Counted from the first letter of the stretch, positions 32,385 to 40,993 are shown. The stretch is DNA of 64,000 bases from JAJISG01 sp964347325 (GCA_964347325.1 CAYFYA010000002.1:1-64000), one strand, 5' to 3'. Translations and numbers: made by a program. The notes: generated by a model from the sequence alone, not told the origin.

Positions 32385-32702
32385 TTGGAATACATATACG
32401 GTGCCATGCTCCTGCACGCCGCAGGAACGGATATCAATGAGGAGAATCTGCAAAAGGTTCTCAAGGCCGCCGGTCTGAAGCCCGACGCATCTCGTGTCAA
32501 GGCCCTGGCGGCCTCGCTGGAGGGCGTCAATATCGAGGAGGCCATCAAAGGCGCCTCGTTTGCCCCCGCGCCTGCAGCACCGGCAGCTGCGGCCCCTGAG
32601 GAGAAGGCAGAGAAGAAGGAAGAGAAGAAGAAGAAGGAAGAAGAGGAAGAGGTCAGCGAGGAGGAAGCTGCCGCGGGTCTCGGCGCCCTGTTTGGCTTTT
32701 AG
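32385..32702 (+). CDS. rpl12: Ribosomal protein L12 (P1, archaeal type)
   Basis: Stalk protein present as several dimers on L10; its tail binds translation GTPases. The 105 residues begin at TTG 32385, giving the hallmark MEYIYGAMLLHAAG. The helical dimerisation domain extends to about residue 60, followed by an Ala/Pro hinge and a Lys/Glu-rich linker. The C-terminus EEAAAGLGALFGF matches the L10 tail. The last base is 18 bp before the stop of the convergent CDF transporter gene. It closes the ftsZ-ribosomal operon. Confidence 0.96.
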   Translation: MEYIYGAMLLHAAGTDINEENLQKVLKAAGLKPDASRVKALAASLEGVNIEEAIKGASFAPAPAAPAAAAPEEKAEKKEEKKKKEEEEEVSEEEAAAGLGALFGF

Positions 32703-32720
32703 GACCTGGCTGCTCCCCCG

Positions 32721-33635
32721 TCATTCCTCCCCTGTCTGAGCCGCAGGCTCGACGTGGACTGTAGCGTCCGCTTTGAGCTCCCGCCTGATTCTTGCCTCAA
32801 CCGCCGTCGCAATCTCGTGACCCTGCTCAACGCTCAGCCCAGCCTCCACCTCGATGGTGAGGGAGATGACCTTCTGAAGGCCGTAGTCGTGGACAGCAAC
32901 ACTGTGCACCACGACGACTCCTCGTTGCCTTGAGGCAAGGTCTTCTATGCGCCTGACAAGGGTCTCACTCGGCGCCCTGCCCAGTAGCCGGTCACCCGCT
33001 GATCTCACCAGCTTGGCCCCATGGTACAGGATGATTAGGGATACCAGGATCCCGAGGGCGGGATCGAGGATCCTTAGTCCCGCCTCCAGGGAGGCGAGGA
33101 ATATGGCCAAGGAGATGGCGCCAGTGATCATGGCGTCGAACCTGTGGTTCCAGGCGTCCCCTCGAATCGCATCGCTGTCTATACGCCTCGCGATGGCGAA
33201 GGAGAACTGGGCCAACCCCTCCTTGACCCCAGCCAGGATGGCGAGGAGGATAGCCAGAAGGATGCTGCCCTGGACCGATGGGTTCGGGAGTTCGGTAGCC
33301 GATTCGATCAGCAGGAAGACGGCAACCACAACCAGGAAGGAGGCCACCAGCAGAGCTGCGATCTGCTCAAGTCTGCCGTGCCCATAGGGGTGCTCTCTGT
33401 CGGCTTCCTTGGCTGCAAACCTGAAGGCTATCAGCACCATGGCTGATATTCCGACGTCGCCCAGTTGATTGAAGGCGTCCGTTAGTACAGCGATGCTGGT
33501 CAGCAGGCTTGCCAGGAAGATCTTGGATGAGAACAGGGAGGCGTTAACGACTATTGCGACCCCGGCCTGGAGGTACCCGTATCTCGTCCTGACACGAGGA
33601 ATAGAGGGATCTCCAAGGTCGGGTATCAGTCCCAC
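32721..33635 (-). CDS. Cation diffusion facilitator (CDF) transporter
   Basis: A 304-residue metal-cation/proton antiporter with six membrane spans and a cytosolic metallochaperone-like domain (about residues 215-304). The TM2 site reads DAFNQLGDVG (Asn56, Asp60) and the TM5 site DAWNHRFDAM (Asn163, Asp167). Both are N-x3-D rather than the H-x3-D typical of zinc exporters, so manganese or another metal is worth considering. The HPYGHGRLE loop is conserved. It starts at leaderless GTG 33635, about 26 bp after a TATA-like CTAAATATG. Family certain, metal uncertain. Confidence 0.92.
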   Translation of the reverse strand: MGLIPDLGDPSIPRVRTRYGYLQAGVAIVVNASLFSSKIFLASLLTSIAVLTDAFNQLGDVGISAMVLIAFRFAAKEADREHPYGHGRLEQIAALLVASFLVVVAVFLLIESATELPNPSVQGSILLAILLAILAGVKEGLAQFSFAIARRIDSDAIRGDAWNHRFDAMITGAISLAIFLASLEAGLRILDPALGILVSLIILYHGAKLVRSAGDRLLGRAPSETLVRRIEDLASRQRGVVVVHSVAVHDYGLQKVISLTIEVEAGLSVEQGHEIATAVEARIRRELKADATVHVEPAAQTGEE

Positions 33636-33736
33636 GAGGTCGGGAGCGACTATGCATATTTAGGTAAGAGGGCTCCCGGCGGCTGAAACCGCCGTACATC
33701 ACCATCGCGAGGTTGGCGTCGCCCGCAACGGAAGCC

Positions 33737-34054
33737 TCATTCGCCTTCTTTGGCCTTCTTCTGAATCCGCTGCCTTCGCTGCTTGGCGGTGAAGCCTGTA
33801 GCCTGCTCGAGGAAGGTGTTGTAGGCCCTGATGGTCGCCGCTGCCGTCTCGGTGTCCACATCTCTCTCCATGTTCGTATCCACGTAGAGCGTCTTCCCAT
33901 CGAACCAGACGCTCATCTCCTTCAGGGCGCCGTGGCTTGCCCTGTAGACCTCCTGCTGTTCCTCGACGGTGCCGAAGATGTCTTGCAGTATGCCTCTGAG
34001 CCCGTCTCCCTCCAGCGCCTTGGAGTGTCCCCTCTTGACTTCGTAAGCCTGCAT
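33737..34054 (-). CDS. DUF5611-like conserved archaeal protein
   Basis: A 105-residue soluble alpha-beta protein. The order of blocks (YEVKRGHSKALEG, ILQDIFG, ASHGALKEMSVWFDGKTLYVDT, ETAAATIRAYNTFLEQATGF, TAKQRRQRI) recalls DUF5611, found in methanogens and Thermoplasmata. ATG 34054 is preferred over the TTG two codons earlier. The basic C-terminal tail (RRQRIQKKAKEGE) might contact nucleic acid, but that is conjecture. It follows the RaSEA gene on the same strand at a distance of 54 bp. Function unknown. Confidence 0.75.
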   Translation of the reverse strand: MQAYEVKRGHSKALEGDGLRGILQDIFGTVEEQQEVYRASHGALKEMSVWFDGKTLYVDTNMERDVDTETAAATIRAYNTFLEQATGFTAKQRRQRIQKKAKEGE

Positions 34055-34108
34055 TCCCAACCCTACGCGACCATCGGGAGGCCAGATAAGAGTGTTTGCC
34101 TGCCGTTT

Positions 34109-35125
34109 CTAGGACAGGAACCTGTAGAGGTCCACGCTAGAACGGCCGAGTTCCTCCATCAAGCAGTACGTCTCCCACTCCGACCTGCAGTCACACTCCA
34201 GCTCGTCAAGCCAGTCCCCAGCGCCAAGGGAGTAGTCCTCCAAGGCCCGAAGCACGGTCCCATCGCAATGGCCGCAGTTGTGGCTCCCTCTACGCTTGCC
34301 GCCACCCGTCGGCTTCGACATCACGCGAGCCCTCAGTCCCCGCAACTCTTTGAGAGCCTCCACTACCGACCACAGCCAGGGTGGTCTGTATTCGCCACGA
34401 CGGTACAGTTTGTCGACGAGCGTGTCCTTCTGAACATTGGTGGGATTGATCGAGATCGTGTCCGTGGCTCCGTTAATCGCCCTGGCGGAACCCACCACGT
34501 CCGCGATGGCGGCCTTCTCCGACAAGAAGGGTGGCTTCAGCAAGAGGTAGGTCTTCACTCCCACACCGCACTCGCGAGCCACTCTGGTTGCCTTCAGGTA
34601 TCCCTCGAAGGTGAAATCCTTGCTGATGCAGTGCTCCCTGACGAAGTCGCTCGCAGTCTCCAGTCCGATAGCTACCTCTAGACGTGGACAGTGGGCAGTT
34701 GCCTCCTCCAGCAGCGGCTTGCGCACGAGCTGCGGCAGGTTCTCCACCACTACCTTCTCGGCCCGCTCGCCCAGGTCTTTCAGGATGATCCTCCGGGCGC
34801 CGGGGGGAATTTCGTTCGGATCGAAGAAGTTCCCCGAATTGTAGACCTTGACAACGGGCTGGCCATTGTACGCTGCCAGTGCCTTGGACCACTGGCTTAG
34901 CAGGTTCTCCTCGGAGACCTCCGTGAAGCAGTCGCCAACGTAGCCGCACATGGTGCAACCGCTCTTCTGAGCCCAGTAACATCCCCGCGTACGAAGGATG
35001 ACGACGAAGGCATCCACCTGTTCTCCTTCGAGGAGTTCCTTCTCAGTCCAGGCGGAAACGTACCTCGTCGGATCGTGCTCCCTGGAGGCCCTGGTCTCCT
35101 TGATGGCCTGGGGAAGCGTTGCCAC
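34109..35125 (-). CDS. raSEA: Archaeosine biosynthesis radical SAM protein RaSEA
   Basis: Radical SAM lyase that, with ArcS, finishes archaeosine at position 15 of archaeal tRNAs by cleaving a lysine-preQ0 adduct. The 338 residues show the family's unusual cluster spacing, Cys49-x7-Cys57-x2-Cys60 (RGCYWAQKSGCTMCGY), instead of CxxxCxxC. An extra C-terminal cysteine motif (SHNCGHCD) is also typical. The start is GTG 35125, leaderless, with TTTTAATCC about 26 bp upstream. ArcS and the guanine transglycosylase are not in the window. G15, the target base, is present in the tRNA-Lys D-loop here. Confidence 0.92.
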   Translation of the reverse strand: MATLPQAIKETRASREHDPTRYVSAWTEKELLEGEQVDAFVVILRTRGCYWAQKSGCTMCGYVGDCFTEVSEENLLSQWSKALAAYNGQPVVKVYNSGNFFDPNEIPPGARRIILKDLGERAEKVVVENLPQLVRKPLLEEATAHCPRLEVAIGLETASDFVREHCISKDFTFEGYLKATRVARECGVGVKTYLLLKPPFLSEKAAIADVVGSARAINGATDTISINPTNVQKDTLVDKLYRRGEYRPPWLWSVVEALKELRGLRARVMSKPTGGGKRRGSHNCGHCDGTVLRALEDYSLGAGDWLDELECDCRSEWETYCLMEELGRSSVDLYRFLS

Positions 35126-35159
35126 TCCCGAATGTAGCCGGCGGTGGGATTAAAAGCCT

Positions 35160-36086
35160 TTAGTGACGCGACCTTACGACGATCGCAGCCGTCAACCCTA
35201 GGACGATGAACACCATGGAGAGGAGCTGGAGGGCGAACTCCACGTCTGGAGACCTGATAAAGACCGGGAAATCGAAGACCCTCGGGGCCCTGAAGAGGAG
35301 CATCTCCCCGATGAAGAGGAGCAGTCCCAAGGCTGCTAGGGATATGCCCACCATGGGGTTTCCCCCTTTCTTGGCGGCCTTCGTTGCGACTTGCGCTGAA
35401 CGCGCCTTGGTCTGCTGCGGCCGAGGCATCGTCCTGCGGGCGGGCTTCGCGTCAGCGTAGTTGTGGCAGCTGTAGCAGTACCACCGCCCGTACTGGGGAA
35501 TGTATGTTAGGGCTGCACCGCAATTGGCGCAGGTGCGCTCGGCTGTTTCCGAGGGCTTCTCCGTCGCCGCAATCGCCTCGGGCTGTGCGGTTACAGCTTC
35601 ATCTTCCTCGGCCAGGATCTCCTCGAGCACGGCGTCCTCTTCCTCCGCTTCCTTGACCTCGGGTTCGGGCAGCTCCTCCTTCACCAGCTGGACTGGCTTC
35701 TCGCCCTTCAACAACATTCCCTGCTTCCGGATGTGCTCGAGCAGTCGGAGTCGCAGTTCATACTTCATGCCGCTATCGTCGAGACCGAACTCCTCGCACC
35801 AGGACATCAGCTCCTCCTTGGAGGCGAGGTCAAGGTCCTCTCTGGAGAAGGAGGTGTGTCCGATGGCGTTGCCCCTTGGCTCCTCACTCACCATCTCATC
35901 CTCCTTATACTCCTGGCACCCATAGCAGTAGTTGGTCTGATACTGCTCGATGAAGACGAGCGCCCTCCCGCACTCCTCACACTCTCGAAGGTCCTTGGGG
36001 GCATAGGATCGACAGCCGTAGCAGTAGTGGCGCCCGTACTGGGGGACGTAGGTGAGTTCAGCACCACAGGTGGGGCACCCTGCCAT
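35160..36086 (-). CDS. Membrane-anchored protein with three zinc ribbons and a SAP domain
   Basis: A 308-residue mosaic protein. Zinc ribbon 1 uses Cys4, 7, 22 and 25; ribbon 2 uses Cys36, 39, 54 and 57; ribbon 3 uses Cys186, 189, 204 and 207. Ribbons 1 and 3 are near copies (CGAxLTYxPQYGRxYCYxC). Between them, residues 84-120 form a SAP motif (DLDLASKEELMSWCEEFGLD and on), usually DNA- or RNA-binding, and 130-180 is an acidic linker. Two transmembrane helices (about 244-265 and 282-304) close the protein. ATG 36086 follows a TATA-like AAATACGC by about 28 bp. No known family covers the whole; tethering nucleic acid to the membrane is a guess. Confidence 0.8.
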   Translation of the reverse strand: MAGCPTCGAELTYVPQYGRHYCYGCRSYAPKDLRECEECGRALVFIEQYQTNYCYGCQEYKEDEMVSEEPRGNAIGHTSFSREDLDLASKEELMSWCEEFGLDDSGMKYELRLRLLEHIRKQGMLLKGEKPVQLVKEELPEPEVKEAEEEDAVLEEILAEEDEAVTAQPEAIAATEKPSETAERTCANCGAALTYIPQYGRWYCYSCHNYADAKPARRTMPRPQQTKARSAQVATKAAKKGGNPMVGISLAALGLLLFIGEMLLFRAPRVFDFPVFIRSPDVEFALQLLSMVFIVLGLTAAIVVRSRH

Positions 36087-36287
36087 CGCATTCTCTTGAG
36101 TCTCTTTCAGGCCTGCGTATTTGATTCTTGTTGGCTCGTAATCAAAATCGGGAATGGTGCAGTCGGAGCCCGAGCCTTTAGGCAACTATTAATCGATAGA
36201 CGCGTATTTATCTGTCCAGGGGAGTCTGAGGAGGTGTCTTGGTCGAGGGCCGGGCACGTCTGGTGACACACGGAGGCTGATTATCCG

Positions 36288-36623
36288 TTGGTGCTGGATG
36301 CTTTCTTGACGGTCTTCGGTCCGTCGATCGTGATGATTACCGCCCTGGACATCGCCTTCTTGAAGAACGCGGGAGGCATCCGGGACAAGATAGCGGGCTG
36401 GTACCGACGGGCCCTCAAGTTGGGCTTGTCTGTCGGTTCCAATCTCTGGGTTATCGTTGCCCTGAACAATGCTCAGAACTGGGGGGTCAACGAGGCGAAC
36501 CTTCAGTTCATTCGGGATGCCTTCACGACGATTCAAAACCAGATCCCTTTCTTGACCGCTCTGCCCGGTGAGGTCTTCCAGTTCATCGTCATGTTCTTCA
36601 TCGTATTCCTGTTGCTCTATTGA
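36288..36623 (+). CDS. Small membrane protein
   Basis: A 111-residue hydrophobic protein with a start near TTG 36288 or GTG 36291 and GGAGG about 11 bp upstream. Likely membrane segments are residues 4-25, 45-62 and 93-111; the last ends the protein in FFIVFLLLY. The middle holds an amphipathic stretch (NWGVNEANLQFIRDAFTTIQ). No family is recognised. It is divergent from the zinc-ribbon/SAP gene, sharing a 200-bp intergenic region, and convergent with the acetyltransferase. Confidence 0.6.
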   Translation: MVLDAFLTVFGPSIVMITALDIAFLKNAGGIRDKIAGWYRRALKLGLSVGSNLWVIVALNNAQNWGVNEANLQFIRDAFTTIQNQIPFLTALPGEVFQFIVMFFIVFLLLY

Positions 36624-36650
36624 GGCGTGAGGGTGAACTAGGCGCCCTCC

Positions 36651-37154
36651 TCAGAGCAAAGCGTCGCGGAGAACCTTCTCGTACACGACCCGATAGACTG
36701 AGAAGCCAGCCTTCTCGTGAAGCTTCCTGGACGCCAGGTTCTCGGCCCCTGCATCGGAGCGAAAGACATCAGCCCCTCTCTGTCGGGCGAGGTCACAAGC
36801 GTGTGTCAGGAGTTCGTGGCCGATTCCTTGGCGACGATAATCGCGATTTACGGCGATATCATTCATTTCGGCCACGATTAGATTGTAGTCCGGTATCTCG
36901 GTGAACACGACCCAAATGTATCCCACTATGGTGTCGTCGTCTACCAAGACCTGAGCGACAGTCTTCTCCTCCTTCATCGTTTTGGCGAGATCGGAGAGGA
37001 ATCTTTCCGGCTGCGATGTAGACAACCACTTGTGGCGATATTCCTCGTAGGACAACTCTCTCGCCCAAGGAGTCTCACTCTCGTAGTTGGCATCGCAATG
37101 AAGTTCTAACAGCTCTGCCATATCTGACTCCGGGTCCACTTCTCGATATTCCAT
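36651..37154 (-). CDS. GNAT family N-acetyltransferase
   Basis: A 167-residue acyltransferase of the GNAT fold. The acetyl-CoA pyrophosphate-binding motif RRQGIGHELL follows the beta-4 strand EMNDIAVNRDY, and the C-terminal segment SRKLHEKAGFSVYRVVYEK is the usual motif B. The N-terminal third is helical and acidic. It could acetylate a small molecule or a protein N-terminus; the sequence does not discriminate. ATG 37154 has GAGGTG about 7 bp upstream. It is monocistronic as far as can be seen. Confidence 0.9.
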   Translation of the reverse strand: MEYREVDPESDMAELLELHCDANYESETPWARELSYEEYRHKWLSTSQPERFLSDLAKTMKEEKTVAQVLVDDDTIVGYIWVVFTEIPDYNLIVAEMNDIAVNRDYRRQGIGHELLTHACDLARQRGADVFRSDAGAENLASRKLHEKAGFSVYRVVYEKVLRDALL

Positions 37155-37323
37155 TCCAACACCTCAGCACTATTGTTCAGAAGTCGACAAGCGCTGATTA
37201 ACCTGAGCCCTGAGGTGACCGGGCCATTCTTATCCAGAATCATCCTAACACCCATGCGTCTCGAGAGCCGCCGAAGGGAGACACACAAAAGTTGGTGGTT
37301 CATCTCTCGAAGTGGCTGGACTA

Positions 37324-40263
37324 CTACTGAAGCGCCTTCTTTCGCTTCCGCCACCGAATCACGGCGAGGACGATGACGAGGAGGATAATGACGCCGATGA
37401 GGATCTGGAGCCAGGAACCGCCCAGGGGCGTCACGCGGATGACGTTGGTCGTGACGAAGGTGAACGACACCGCTTCCTCCACGCTGTTGGCAGCCGCGTC
37501 CGTGCAAACGACTTCGGCCCGATGCGAACCGTCCGGAAGGTCTGGCAGTGAAATCGATCGGAGACTACCCCCCGAGGTGGGCGCACCGCCGTCCACCGAG
37601 ACAGCACAAGACGCAATGCCTGACACGGTATCGGAAGCTGTCCATGTGATTCGGACGGCAAGGTCGAACACGAATGCCCCGTCCCCCGGCGCCGTGATGG
37701 AGAGCGCTGGTGGGGAGAGGTCAATCCCAAACTCTACGGAGCGGGCGGTCTCTTCATTCCCCGCCGCGTCCGTTGACGTGTACTCGAGCGTGTGGGACCC
37801 CTCCTCAGCGACGTCGAAGGGCCCCGTGTAGTTCAGCCAAGCCCCGCCGTCCAGGCGGTACAGGCTCGTGGCGACGCCGCTCGTTGCATCGGTGGCTGAG
37901 AGGGTCACGGTCACCGTGGAGAGGTACCACGGCGGTGGCCCGACCGTTCCTGAGAGCACGTGGGTGGAGGAGGGGTCCAGGGTGTCGACGGTGGTGGAGG
38001 ATTCCACCGTGGGAGCCTTGGCTTCCACATTGCCCAGGACATCTCTTGCTATCGTGTAGAACTCGTGGAGCCCGTCCCCGGTCGCCGAGGTGTTGAAAGT
38101 CCAGGCGTAAGGGGCGGAGCTATCGACCCCGTAGCTCACCCAACTCCCGGCGTCCAGGCGGTAGAAGAGTTCAACCTGCGCCACCCCGCTCCCGGCATCC
38201 ACGGCTATGGCCGTCACCGGGAAGGGAGAGTTGGCGTAGGGCGCGAGTGTTGCCACGGCGGAGGTGGGGGGACCAGTATCCACCGTCGTTGAGGCGTCGG
38301 GGCTCAGCGGTTCCGATTCGTCGTTCGTCGCCCCGTCGATGGCGATGCTATAGAACTCATAGAAGCCATCACCGCCGCCCGAGGTGTCGAAGGTCCATGC
38401 GTAGGGCGCCACCGCGTCCAGACCGTAGCTGGTCCAGGTTCCGCCGTCCTTTCGATAGAAGAGTTCCACGCTCAGGATCCCATTCGGATCGGTGGCCGTA
38501 GCGTTGACCACAAAGGAGGTGGTCGTCTCATACATAGGCAGGGGGTCCACGGACGAGGCGGGGGCCACCGTGTCGACTGTGGTCGAGGCATCGGGGCTGG
38601 CAGGAGCGGCCTCCACATTCCCCGCCGTGTCGTGGGCAAGGGAGTAGAACTCGTAGAACCCGTCCCCCACCCCTACACCGCCCGTGTTATACTGGAAGAC
38701 GTAGGGGGCCACCGTGTCGTTTCCAACACTCGACCAAGGCCCGCCGTCCTTCCGGGCGAACAGCTCCACTCGGTCGATGGTCGAGGGGCCTTCTACCGTG
38801 CTTGCGATCACGTTGAACACGGCACTCCGGGTGAACGCAGGCAGGGGGTCTACGGAGGACTCCGCTGCCGTAACGTCCACCTGCAGGATGTCGAACCCCG
38901 GGGAGGCGTCGTAGATCGTCACTGGGGTCGGCGTCGACACCACCACCTTCGCCCGCGCTTCGATGGTGTGGTTCCCCTCGGCCAAGAGGGAGGTGGTGAA
39001 GTTGAAGGTCTCCACAGGCCCGTCGAAGGTTCCGTCCACCGGGTTGGCGGAGGACCAGCTCCCGTTGTCCACCCGGTATTCTACGTCCGCGATCGTGTTG
39101 ATGGTCACCGAGGTCCCGGAAGCCGCCGGGTACGCCACCACCGTGGCTGTCCCCGAGTAGGTGGGCGTCACGTTGTTCGTGGGGTCCTCGTGGAGGTTGA
39201 GGACGGTCTCCGGCGGGACGTCCAGGATGTCGAAGGCGGAGTCGTTATCGGAGTCCCGCCATCCGATTTGGCCTTGGGTCCCGGGGGTCCCGAGGGACGT
39301 GTTCCCGGACACGCAGGCCAGGTTGTTGGTGTCCATGATGCAGCCTGAGAGCCAGACCTCCTGGACGTTCAGGTAGCCCCCAGTTTCGTCATCAAAGCCT
39401 GGATCCAGGCCCGACGTGGGCCCCTGATCGTACTCGTCCGTGGCCCAGAAGATGTGGCCGACCTCGTGGGCCGTCACGTTGTTCATCCGGCTGATGCCCC
39501 ACCCGTCGTTGTCGTAGGTCATCACGATGAAGGGGCCGCCCAGGTAGGCGTAGCCGAAGAACCCGTTCGTGAACATCTTGTCGGCGTCGTTGGTGTCGTC
39601 CACCACGAAGAGGGTGAAGGCCCAGTCGGTCCCCATGGCCGTCCGCAGGTCGTTGTCGAACTGGCGCACCCGGTCGAAGTGGGAACCAGTCGTGTATCCC
39701 AGCTGTCCCATCACCTCACTGATCCACAACCCCTCGTCCGTGGAAGGCCGGTTGATGGGTTCGTAGCTCGTATTCACGATTCGGGGAGAGAGGGGATCGT
39801 AGGCGAAGGTGAGGGAGGCGTTGGGCTCCTGGGCGGTCCAGGATGTCACCCCTGCCTGGACCTCGCTGTCCACATTGCTAATCTCCGCCCCGGTCCAATT
39901 CTCCAAGTTCGGGTCGATGGTGCCGTTGCTCTCGGGCAGGATGAGGGCGTAGGCCACGCTTCCCATCATGAAGCGGCTCGTGTCAAGGAAGCCGGGCTCA
40001 GGGGCGGCGGAGATATCGGAGGAGGACCAACGGGCGTCGGGTCCATGCGTGTCGAGGGGCAATAATGCGTCGCCCACGAGGGGTTTCGGCGGGGTCTCCA
40101 AGGAGAGGGCCTCAACGGGTGAGTCGGTGAGCTCGGGTTCCACATGAATCGCCTCGGCAGGATGTGTAAGTGGGTCTCTGGGCGCCAGTGCGAAACTTGG
40201 TGCGGCCAATAGCGAAGCAAAAAGCATAGCGGTCAGACTGAAGGCCGCCAGGGTGCTTTTCAC
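37324..40263 (-). CDS. Large secreted, membrane-anchored metzincin-like protein with Ig-like repeats
   Basis: A 979-residue exported protein. Residues 1-26 form a signal peptide (MKSTLAAFSLTAMLFASLLA then APSFA). Residues 60-330 contain a metalloprotease-like domain with HEVGHIFWATD at 266-276 (HExxH plus Asp at metzincin spacing, although the usual Gly is Trp) and a Met-turn-like CIMDTN. From about 375 there are five Ig-like modules of about 85-100 residues. Three are close copies containing VELFYRKDGG..YG.D..APYAW-type blocks and ending STTVDT. A final transmembrane helix and a basic tail (RWRKRKKALQ) anchor it. The start is GTG 40263. It may be a surface protease or adhesin; catalytic activity is inferred only. 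Confidence 0.85.
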   Translation of the reverse strand: MKSTLAAFSLTAMLFASLLAAPSFALAPRDPLTHPAEAIHVEPELTDSPVEALSLETPPKPLVGDALLPLDTHGPDARWSSSDISAAPEPGFLDTSRFMMGSVAYALILPESNGTIDPNLENWTGAEISNVDSEVQAGVTSWTAQEPNASLTFAYDPLSPRIVNTSYEPINRPSTDEGLWISEVMGQLGYTTGSHFDRVRQFDNDLRTAMGTDWAFTLFVVDDTNDADKMFTNGFFGYAYLGGPFIVMTYDNDGWGISRMNNVTAHEVGHIFWATDEYDQGPTSGLDPGFDDETGGYLNVQEVWLSGCIMDTNNLACVSGNTSLGTPGTQGQIGWRDSDNDSAFDILDVPPETVLNLHEDPTNNVTPTYSGTATVVAYPAASGTSVTINTIADVEYRVDNGSWSSANPVDGTFDGPVETFNFTTSLLAEGNHTIEARAKVVVSTPTPVTIYDASPGFDILQVDVTAAESSVDPLPAFTRSAVFNVIASTVEGPSTIDRVELFARKDGGPWSSVGNDTVAPYVFQYNTGGVGVGDGFYEFYSLAHDTAGNVEAAPASPDASTTVDTVAPASSVDPLPMYETTTSFVVNATATDPNGILSVELFYRKDGGTWTSYGLDAVAPYAWTFDTSGGGDGFYEFYSIAIDGATNDESEPLSPDASTTVDTGPPTSAVATLAPYANSPFPVTAIAVDAGSGVAQVELFYRLDAGSWVSYGVDSSAPYAWTFNTSATGDGLHEFYTIARDVLGNVEAKAPTVESSTTVDTLDPSSTHVLSGTVGPPPWYLSTVTVTLSATDATSGVATSLYRLDGGAWLNYTGPFDVAEEGSHTLEYTSTDAAGNEETARSVEFGIDLSPPALSITAPGDGAFVFDLAVRITWTASDTVSGIASCAVSVDGGAPTSGGSLRSISLPDLPDGSHRAEVVCTDAAANSVEEAVSFTFVTTNVIRVTPLGGSWLQILIGVIILLVIVLAVIRWRKRKKALQ

Positions 40264-40529
40264 TGGAACACCGGGTCGCGTAAGGCAGACGAGCCTATTT
40301 CACGCTTTTCCCGCGGTTGCGCGCGGTGTCGACTCAGTCCATGCCAAGTCGCGGCGTTCTCCGACGTGTCTGACATCGACCGAGCCCTCAGGATGCATAA
40401 CCACACTTCGGCTCCGATGGACTTGGTAGCATCAACCACTCGCGTCGGACTTCAGCATTGTCTCGGACGGAGAGGCATGGGGCGGTAGGCTTTTCTAATG
40501 GAGTGTCAGTCACAGCATGGGGGAGATTC

Positions 40530-40745
40530 TTGGAGAAGAACCGTCAAATGGCGTGGCGCGGGATCATCTCGATGCTCGTTCTACTCGCTTGGGTGGTGTT
40601 CATCATTATATTCGCACTGTGGTGGGCGCCGAGCCTGAGCTTGTTCCAGAACATCGTGATTCTTATCGGATCACTCGTGGCGGCAGGTGTCCTAGTCGGA
40701 ATCATGTGGATGGCGTACGGCATGCGATACGGATGGGAACCCTGA
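40530..40745 (+). CDS. Small two-span membrane protein
   Basis: A 71-residue hydrophobic protein with two membrane spans (MLVLLAWVVFIIIFALWW and IVILIGSLVAAGVLVGIMWM) and a C-terminal YGMRYGWEP. The open frame reaches back to 40458, but a TATA-like CTTTTCTAAT near 40488 and GGGGGAG 4 bp before TTG 40530 suggest the shorter form; ATG 40548 is another possibility. No family is recognised. The 190 bp upstream, back to the big surface protein, contain only promoter-like sequence. Confidence 0.5.
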   Translation: MEKNRQMAWRGIISMLVLLAWVVFIIIFALWWAPSLSLFQNIVILIGSLVAAGVLVGIMWMAYGMRYGWEP

Positions 40746-40926
40746 CGGACGAAGTGGACTGAACGCGGACAGGTAAGGTTCATCAGGCTCTTCTGTGGGA
40801 GTGGCCTGTAGCCTATCTAGCTGTCCTTGTCTTTAGAGCCGCTAAGGGAGCCCAATTACAGGTCTGAAGCCGTCTTCCTGTCCTTCCTCAGGCTGGGAGA
40901 GCAGCGCGAATGGTATAGCCTGTATA

Positions 40927-40958
40927 TACGAAAATACGAAAATACGAAAATACGAAAT
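40927..40958 (+). repeat. Tandem 8-bp repeat, four units
   Basis: Unit TACGAAAA is repeated at 40927, 40935 and 40943, with a last imperfect unit TACGAAAT at 40951. It directly follows TGTATATA (40921-40928), an archaeal TATA-like element, and ends 35 bp before the start of the SnoaL-like gene. It could be a regulator-binding array or a length-variable promoter. Confidence 0.9.
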
Positions 40959-40993
40959 TCCAGTGGTAGTCCTCCTAGAGCGGGGTTGATTAG

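Noticed and set aside
40927..40958. Possible CRISPR-like array
   Set aside because: Units are 8 bp with no spacers; no cas genes in the window.
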